A stretch of DNA of 64,000 bases from Siphonodentalium dalli (lineage: Eukaryota; Mollusca; Scaphopoda; Gadilida; Siphonodentaliidae): assembly GCA_032622095.1 (NCBI GenBank), contig CP136069.1:50576760-50640759 (forward strand), written 5' to 3'. The notes below the pieces were generated by a model that had not been told where the DNA came from, ran no database searches, and worked only from the letters and a program-made list of their open reading frames with translations. Positions 57,494-64,000 of this stretch are shown one piece after another. Both the position numbers and the translations under genes were made by a program. Every line of letters starts with the position of its first letter. The first letter of the stretch is position 1.

Positions 57494-59297
57494 TTAAAGC
57501 TTAATTGAATTGTTTTATCATAATTAGCTTATATCAGTAAATGTGCATTAACTTTGCATATACTCTGGAAATTGTTTTCAACTGGTACCTATATCTTTCC
57601 AATTGTTGGAAAATTAAAAACTGAAACCCCTTTATTGGAGGATGTGTTAACATTTATTAACTGACTATGCTTAGCATATATGATTTATGCAGCACAATAA
57701 ATTAGCATGATTGGGTTCTTCGGCTATTTTACCTCGGTATAAGCTGATGCAAAGATTGTAGGTGGAGCAGGGGGATGGGGGTAGTAACAAATTTGCAGGA
57801 AGGAATGAATTTTTTTTTGCATCTGGCATTTTCGGGGACCCATCACCACCAAACCTGCAAAACCAATATGTTTTTTACTCCCAATTTGTTCACACCCACC
57901 TCCCAAATTTCACTAAATTTGGTTCAAAACTGAATAAAGCTGTACTGATATTACTCATATGACTGGGAATGATCTATCTCATTTAGTTCAAATAACAGTT
58001 TAACCTGTTTCAGAAGCTGTTTTGATGGAAATAAACATAGTCACATCACTCTATCAGACTTGGATACTTTAGGTCTTGCCAGAGATCATCTTAGTTGATA
58101 GACAAGCAAATAATTCACTGATTGGCTTGATGCACTGATGACAGATATTTTTTACCCATTGATAGTCAGATACTTTCTATCCGTTGATAGTGACATTTAA
58201 TGTCAGTTGCTCGCTCATTTTCCATTCACACAATGATCTATGCATTAGCGACATCAAGACAAGTTTATTTATTTAAGTTTTACGTTTCTGGAAGGTTCTT
58301 TTTAGGTATAATTGATCTACACTTAAGCATATTTTATTTACCCTCATTCCTCAAGCATTTTCACATTTATTATTTATTTACACTTTAGCTCAAAACATTG
58401 ATTCCCCCATGAATTAATTTCAAATGGCACAGGCCTAAACACATCAATAAAGTTTATATAGACCCACCATATGATGGAAACAATCCCCCAGTAACCCCAA
58501 GATGTTTTATGACCATGGGAATGGTATAGATCTGTGCAGGATATGTCTCTTTTATAAAAATACTATATCTCAGGGATGGAGACACAAATTCTTGGGGACA
58601 GGGATGCTGATATTATGAAAATAGGGGTTTTCCCCCTATTTCAAGTCAATAAGTACACCAATAAGCAAACCCCCAGTAACCCCTAATTGCCTATTTACGG
58701 CCATGGAAATGGTATATATCTATGCAGGAGATGTCCCTTTAATAAAATATACTACAGCTCTGGGAGTGAGGCACTTATTAGGACACCAGGGACAGAAATG
58801 CTTCAACTATTGAGTCTGTATGGGACTACTACTTTGGGCCCATGATAATATACTATGAGATTGACTCAAATCATTCACAATCAGAGGGAAGTGTGGTGAA
58901 GGAATTTTTTCACCCCACCGTCCCATATGCAAAAAGACATAGATTAATGTCATCTCCACTGCACTAAGGGCCATATGAGCTCCCAGTACCATACATATGG
59001 TGTTTTTGTTGTAATAAATACTCAAAATGAGTTTTAAACTGTTACAAAAATGTCAAATAAGTGCTCAAAGTAAAACATTTGCATGGGTCACCCACCCCAA
59101 AATACCTTCCTGTAAATTTCGTATCACCCCCCCCCCCCCCCCCCGGTATATAATATCTGCCATTGAAAGATTCTACTGATATGCAGACAATATATGTGGT
59201 TGCATCAATTTCAGCTTGAGGGGAGCTCTATGGGAGTGTAATTATTTATGTATAAGCATAACTAATTTACATTTAGGTATAATTGATCTACACTTAA

Positions 59298-59887
59298 AGG
59301 GGTACTGTACCCAAGATGTTGTTGTTGGTTTCCATAATCCCCGAGTCGGAGAATAAGGTAACAACTTTTCCATTTTTTGAAAGTCTGTTGAGTACGAAGT
59401 ATTGTTACGGATGGCAAATTTACCGGAATGCAAAAATACAAATTGTCGTTGTCGAGTAATTTTTGTAGTTTTCAACCAAATGAATCAAATAAACATTATA
59501 TTATATGCTTAGCAGTCCCATATACTCATTTAAGTTAGTGTATGGTCACTAGTCAATGAGTGGCTTGGGTTTTCTCCCCGTATAAGCATAATGTTTCAAA
59601 CGATCGTGTGTGCAATTGTTTTATTAATCCAGTATCCCTCAATTATAATTTGATTACGTTTTGTACACGGAAATTCCAATTTTAAGAGACGCCATTTTAT
59701 GGCTGGAGCCATAAAATCAATTTATATTAAATTATTAACTTTTAAATTATTAAATTTTAAGATAGCCTATTAACCTGAGCGTTTACAGAATACATCTTCG
59801 ACTCAAATTACTTATATTTCTATATAGTATCGATAATAGATCGTTGTTATCACCGGGAATTTATTGAAAATGGCGTACAGTACCCCT
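59298..59887. mobile_element. TTAA MITE (590 bp), copy-2-specific insertion
   Basis: It belongs to the same family as 30741-31332, with TIR AGGGGTACTGTAC at both ends. TTAA lies at 59294-59297 and 59888-59891. Copy 1 has the empty target once (37036-37039). It differs from its relative by about a dozen bases and short indels. Confidence 0.92.
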
Positions 59888-60384
59888 TTAAGTATATTTT
59901 ATTTACCCTCATTTCTAAAGCATTTTCACATTTATCATTTATTTACGCTTAAGCCCTAATTGTCTATTTACGGCCATGGAAAATTGGAAATGGTATATAT
60001 CTGTGCAGGAGATGTCCCTTTAATAAAATATACTACAGCTCTGGGAGTGAGGCACTTATTAGGACACCAGGGACAGAAATTTTCTTCAACTATTGAGTCT
60101 GTATGGGGCTACTACTTTGGGCCCATGATAATATACTATGAGATTGACTCAAATCAGTCACAATCAGAGGGAAGTAAGGGAGAGCGAGTTTGGTATTTAA
60201 TTGTTAGACGCATATTTGTACTTGAGTGCAAATGATTTATGCTTAAGTGCAAATATTTGCAAATAAATAATAAATATGAAAGCCCCCCCCCCCCCCCCCC
60301 CCGCCCATCATTTCAGCCCCAGGGGAGTTTTTAGATCTGGAATTTGATTTATGCTTAAGTGTATGGGAGGCCCAATTCACATTT

Positions 60385-60540
60385 AATAATTAATTGTGCT
60401 TAAGCACAATCAATTGCACTTAACACTTGAGCGTAATCAATTGTGCTTAAGTGCAATTAATTGCGCTTAAGCGCAAATAATTGCGCTTAAGCGCAAATAA
60501 TTTCGCTTCAGTGCAATCATTGCGCTTATGCGCAATTCAT
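60385..60540. repeat. AFLII-centred palindrome cluster of giant copy 2 (one extra unit)
   Basis: It holds units of 'ttgcgcttaagcgcaaataa' and variants. Compared with 37530-37680 one unit is duplicated, showing copy-number change of the motif after the two giant copies separated. Confidence 0.8.
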
Positions 60541-61589
60541 GGTTATAGGTAACTAAACACCCCTGGTGAATAAATAGGTTTCTCCATAACTTAGCATTAA
60601 CTCCTATTGACATATCACCTCTTGGTTTCATTGGTTTGGATGGGTAGGGAGCTAGCCCAACTTCTTTATCAAAATGGCTGACTCGCAATAGTATCACCTT
60701 CTGTTTTAGTTGGAGCGACTCGTGATAGCATTATAATATCTTTAGTATATATTAGTTATTCTGTATTAGTCGGGGCGACTGATTTTCCTCAATTTTCGAG
60801 TATACAGGCACACCATATGAGGGAAGCAAGCCCTCGGTGGAACTACATGTATATGACCATGGCAATACTATAGATTTGTGTAATAAAAAGAACTAGAGCT
60901 CGAGGACTGAGACACCAAAGCTCCAGGAATGAGACACCAATCTTTTTTGACAGGGATGCTGATAATATGAAAATAGGGTTATTTCCTCTGATTTAAGTCA
61001 ATAAGTAAACCATATGAGGTAAGCAAGCCCTCATGCAGTGACACCACATGCATGCTATAGTATATGACCATAGTAAGGGCCCAAATCATTGCAATAATAC
61101 ATTAAAAAACATCATACAAAAAATTACTAGAGTTCCGGGAAGGAGACATAAATTCTTTGGATAGATGGATGCTGATAATATGTAATTAGGGATTATCCTT
61201 GTTGAACACACACTCACATTTGACTGTTGAGTACTCAGGCTAATTAAAACAGGTTAAAATTAGCCCAATGCTCCTCTTGTGTTGCTAGTTGATACACCAG
61301 GTCATGCCAATAATTTATGGGCAAGTTAGATAGTAGTAACCCGTAATTCCCTTTTTATGGCCATGGAAATGGTATATATCTGTGCAGGAGATATCCCTTT
61401 AATAAAATATACTAGAGCTCTGGGAGTGAGACACCAATTCCTGGGACACCAGGGACAGAGATGCTGACATGGATATATGTTTTTTCTTCAACTTCTAGTC
61501 TGTATGGGGCTATTACTATGGGCCCATCATAATTTACTATGAGATGGACCCAATCATTCACAATCAGAGGGAAGTAAGGGAGTGCTAGG

Positions 61590-61745
61590 TATTTGCGCTT
61601 AACCGCAAATGATTTGCGCTTTAAGAGCAAATAAATTGATAGACACATATTTGCGCTTTAGTGCAAATGATTTGTGCTTAAGGGCAAATTGTTTTATGCT
61701 TAAGCGCAAATGATTTGCGCTTAAGCGCAAATAAATAATAAATGT
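61590..61745. repeat. Second palindrome cluster of giant copy 2
   Basis: It matches 38720-38870 almost base for base, including the full palindrome 'atttgcgcttaagcgcaaat'. Confidence 0.8.
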
Positions 61746-61905
61746 GAAAGGGCCTCCCATAGTTGCCCACTTCCGATCAACTTCGCCTCAAAATTATGGA
61801 CTTACATGTATTGTGCAGATAAAATACTGTTAATCAATTAGAGAACTTATATATTTGATTTTCCGTTGATAGTAACTAGCCCATCTGAGAATAACTTTTG
61901 GAAAC

Positions 61906-62146
61906 TCAATGTGGGAAAAAAAAATCCACCCCTACTATTATTTTGGCCTGTAATTTATTCAATCTGGGAAAATTTTCCACAATCATGGTCATGAAAAATA
62001 TTACAGTATTATTATTATTTTTGGTAGGCCTACTAGTACTAACAGCAACACTGCACATGCTTATGATGCTACATATACTGCTAGTACTATTTGAATGGTG
62101 AATAACGAGACCTTCAACTTCAAGTTCAAGACGACAAGAGTAAGGC
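61906..62146 (-). CDS. Candidate second exon after the CXC exon
   Basis: An A-rich run on the + strand (62149-62162) gives a strong pyrimidine tract plus AG on the - strand, ending at 62147. The frame that follows completes the split AG|G codon of exon 1 and stays open to a TGA at 61906-61908, about 80 codons (PYSCRLELEVEGLVIHHSNS...). Copy 1 lacks exactly six bases here (LEVE instead of LELEVE), an in-frame difference. The product has no recognised domain and is Ser/Asn-rich, so the true gene may splice elsewhere. Confidence 0.35.
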
Positions 62147-62233
62147 CTAAAAAAAAAAAAATTAATATTGCCTGTTGGAATTTGTGTGGATATCAATTTC
62201 AATTTTATAGCGAAGAGTGATACAATTTTTTAC

Positions 62234-62538
62234 CTCTTTTTTTTCACGACGACATCTTCGACATTTTCACCAACGGCATCGTCTTCGCTACTTGACAACC
62301 CAAGTTCTGCCGACAAAATCGACCCTTTCTTCTTGCCAATCTTGGGCTGGTTCTGACAGCTCATTTTGCTTGTTCCACATTTGCAGCCTCTGCTGCAAAA
62401 TGTCCCCGCATCCAAACAGGGACACGATGTCCGCAACGAACGAGACGTGGCCGACTTCCTCCACGCGCATACATTCCCGCATGAACAATTAACAGCCCCC
62501 GGATCGCTTCCAAATCTATTTTTTAAACGTTCCGCCAT
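62234..62538 (-). CDS. CXC-like zinc-domain protein, first exon, in giant copy 2
   Basis: It starts at ATG 62536-62538 in a good animal start context (aaaatggcgg) and runs about 102 codons. Cysteines at residues 18, 20, 24, 39, 41, 48, 52, 54 and 61 (NCSCGNVCAW ... SCPCLDAGTFCSRGCKCGTS, then KMSCQN) give CxC-x3-C and CxC-x6-C-x3-CxC-x6-C. Nine cysteines in this order match the Zn3Cys9 CXC domain family known from tesmin, MSL2 and E(z), which binds DNA. A basic (KIGKKKG), then Ser/Asp/Glu-rich tail follows. AGAG|GTAAAA at 62237-62228 is a plausible splice donor, and without splicing the frame stops two codons later. It lies about 210 bp inside the right TIR and points inward, as expected for an element-encoded gene. 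CXC domains also occur with KDZ transposases, but no KDZ catalytic domain is seen here. Confidence 0.6.
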
Positions 62539-62751
62539 TTTTATATTATTAATGCGTGTCGGTCAGCATTATTTTTAGATCGATGATGCATTCTGGTCTT
62601 TCTGACCCTTGACCCTTCGACCAATGCTTGCAATATCTAAACACCGATTTACGATGAAGGCCTGGGTTTGCTGGTGCGCGCGCCACCATGGCAATCCGAT
62701 TATTCTGGGCAAGAATAATTTCATATAGAAATAACAGTACTATCACTTTAA

Positions 62752-63150
62752 GTTTAGACCAGAATTTTCTTGAGTTTTCTATTTTTAGTTTTGATAATTC
62801 ACGTGTGATATTCTCCCTATGTATTGCTATTGCATTGTCCATTTCTCGTTTGTATCCCCTACTCATTTCAAGCACCAGTTGTCTTGAACTATTGTTTTGC
62901 TTTCGCTTGTGGTATCTCTTGGATTTACGGTATTCTTTACACGCTTTCCAGCATGCCGAATTAAACCATGGTTTGTTATTCCTTTTTCGTGCTTTCGGCT
63001 TACTACCTGGAGGTCCAAATGTGTCTTGTGACGATTTAAGAAGAACTTGTGTTATCCTGTCGACTATTTCATTTACTTCCCTGTTATTAGTTATAGATGA
63101 TGGGCAACTGTTCAGCACATATCGCAATTCTGATATTTCGATTTGTTACG
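62752..63150 (-). pseudogene. LINE-B, 5'-most piece: region before the reverse transcriptase
   Basis: On the - strand from 63127 it reads SSITNNREVNEIVDRITQVL, KARKRNNKPWFNSACWKACK, MSRGYKREMDNAIAIHRENI and KIENSRKFWSK. The NKPWFNSAC...YRKSKRYHK pattern is typical of the linker between the endonuclease and RT domains of such LINEs. A stop near 63145 and the R1 repeat from about 63156 mark the 5' truncation. The frame runs on by chance into the giant element. Confidence 0.85.
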
Positions 63151-63155
63151 AATTT

Positions 63156-64000
63156 GGATGAAAAACATGGCCGACAGCAGCCATCTTGGATTTCATATTT
63201 GAATCCATCGGCACACCCTACAGCCCGTATGTATGGCCGGATCATTTTTTAATTTTGCAGTCACGATTGTGATCACTTGTAGATGGGAGATATACGATTT
63301 TCGATGAAAAACATGGCCACGGCAGCCATCATGGATTTTACTCTTTGCATGACTAAATCATTTGGCACACCTTACAGATCACATCCCTCATCCGATCATC
63401 ACCAAATTTCATGAGGATCTTCGGGGTTACCTCTAGATGAGAGCCTCCTATTATGACCGAAATTTGTTGAAAAAAAATGGTCGCCAGCAGCCATCTTGGA
63501 TTTAAAATTTGAACCCTTCGGCGCACCCCGCAGTCCGCATTTATTGGAGAATTAATTTGAAAATTTACAAGCGTGTTTATAATCAAATCTAGATGGGAGC
63601 TACTAAATTTGAACAATTTTCGATGAAAAACATGGCCACCGGAAGCCATCTTGGATTTTACTCTTGACTAAATCCTTACTGCATGACTAAATCCTTTGGC
63701 ACACCCTACAGACCACATCCCTCATCTGATGATCACCAAACTTCATGTGGATATTCGGGGTGACCTCTAGATGGAAGCCTCTTACTTTTACCGAAATTCA
63801 TTGAAAAACATGGCCGCCAGCGGCCATCTTGGAATTTACTCTTTGTATGACTAAATGCTTTTGCACAACCTACAAACCACATCCCGCATCAGATATTCAC
63901 CAAACTGCATAAGTATCATAAGTATCATTGGGGGGACCTATAGATGGGAGCCTCCTATTTTGACTGTAATTCATTGAAAAACATGGCCGCTAGCGGCCAT
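63156..64000. repeat. R1 repeat block at the right edge of the window
   Basis: At least five monomers of 'aaaaacatggccg', 'cagccatcttggatttta', 'ctaaatcctttggcacaccc' and 'ctagatgggag' continue beyond the window. They are the same family as 1-520. Confidence 0.8.

Larger units (their letters stand above)
47209..62747. mobile_element. Giant TTAA element, copy 2 (15539 bp)
   Basis: It has the same ends and order as copy 1: TIRs AGGGATAGTACT and AGTGATAGTACT, with TTAA at 47205-47208 and 62748-62751. The target is LINE-B: joining the flanks across one TTAA gives ...SRKFWSKLNKRDIVSNN on the - strand, exactly continuous. Most of the body differs from copy 1 by scattered single bases. Copy-2-specific changes are an 859-bp insertion (50733-51591), a TTAA MITE (59298-59887), a loss of about 240 bp near 58302, a loss of about 46 bp near 53933, and different homopolymer lengths. 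The CXC exon near the right end is intact here. Confidence 0.9.

Noticed and set aside
24174-62747. Reading the 15.5-kb direct repeat as a segmental duplication or assembly duplicate
   Set aside because: The breakpoints coincide exactly with TIR-TTAA, and each target is a different LINE whose frame is restored by removal. Both copies also carry private insertions with proper target duplications.

Overview
This is a gene-poor, AT-rich stretch of metazoan genome, almost certainly from a marine mollusc and most likely a bivalve. The pointers are the dispersed repeats reading 'agctcacctgagacgaag', 'gccataactc' and 'gccatcttggattttact', which I associate with bivalve genomes, together with non-LTR retrotransposons, many TTAA-targeting DNA elements, intron signals and TCA/TCG microsatellite. 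No tRNA, rRNA, CRISPR, operon or prokaryotic gene was seen. Assignment to a genus is not possible by reading.

Layout. 1-7 kb holds dispersed repeats and the 3' end of one host-like gene on the + strand: two phase-compatible exons (1054-1260 and 2759-2884, stop codon included), plus two degenerate copies of the terminal exon near 6.3 kb. 7-14 kb is a mosaic of nested non-autonomous DNA transposons (hAT-like, Harbinger-like, piggyBac-like, foldback elements) and an L1-like fragment on the - strand. 14-18.3 kb holds two copies of one LINE endonuclease region, separated by a nested Mutator-like pair.

18.3-39.9 kb is a double TTAA insertion into LINE-A. First comes a tandem array (18306-24170, period 1353 bp) in which a 453-bp element with inverted repeats alternates with a 900-bp spacer. 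Next to it lies a 15.7-kb element (24174-39871) with short terminal inverted repeats. 39.9-47.2 kb holds the 3' part of LINE-A, then LINE-B on the opposite strand. LINE-B is itself interrupted by LINE-C and by a 2.3-kb inverted-repeat element that contains an ORF1-like reading frame. 47.2-62.7 kb is the second copy of the giant element (47209-62747), inserted in LINE-B, and the 5' part of LINE-B follows it. The window ends in the same dispersed repeat with which it began.

The central result is that the 15.5-kb 'segmental duplication' is really two insertions of one giant TTAA-flanked transposable element. In each case, removing the insertion and one TTAA rejoins the interrupted LINE reading frame exactly. 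The element is mostly non-coding, but just inside its right end it has a - strand exon coding a nine-cysteine CXC-like domain, open in copy 2 and frameshifted in copy 1. Because the two copies are close relatives, each serves as the empty-site control for the other. That fixes the target duplications of several younger insertions, including one TTAA MITE family that entered each copy at a different place.
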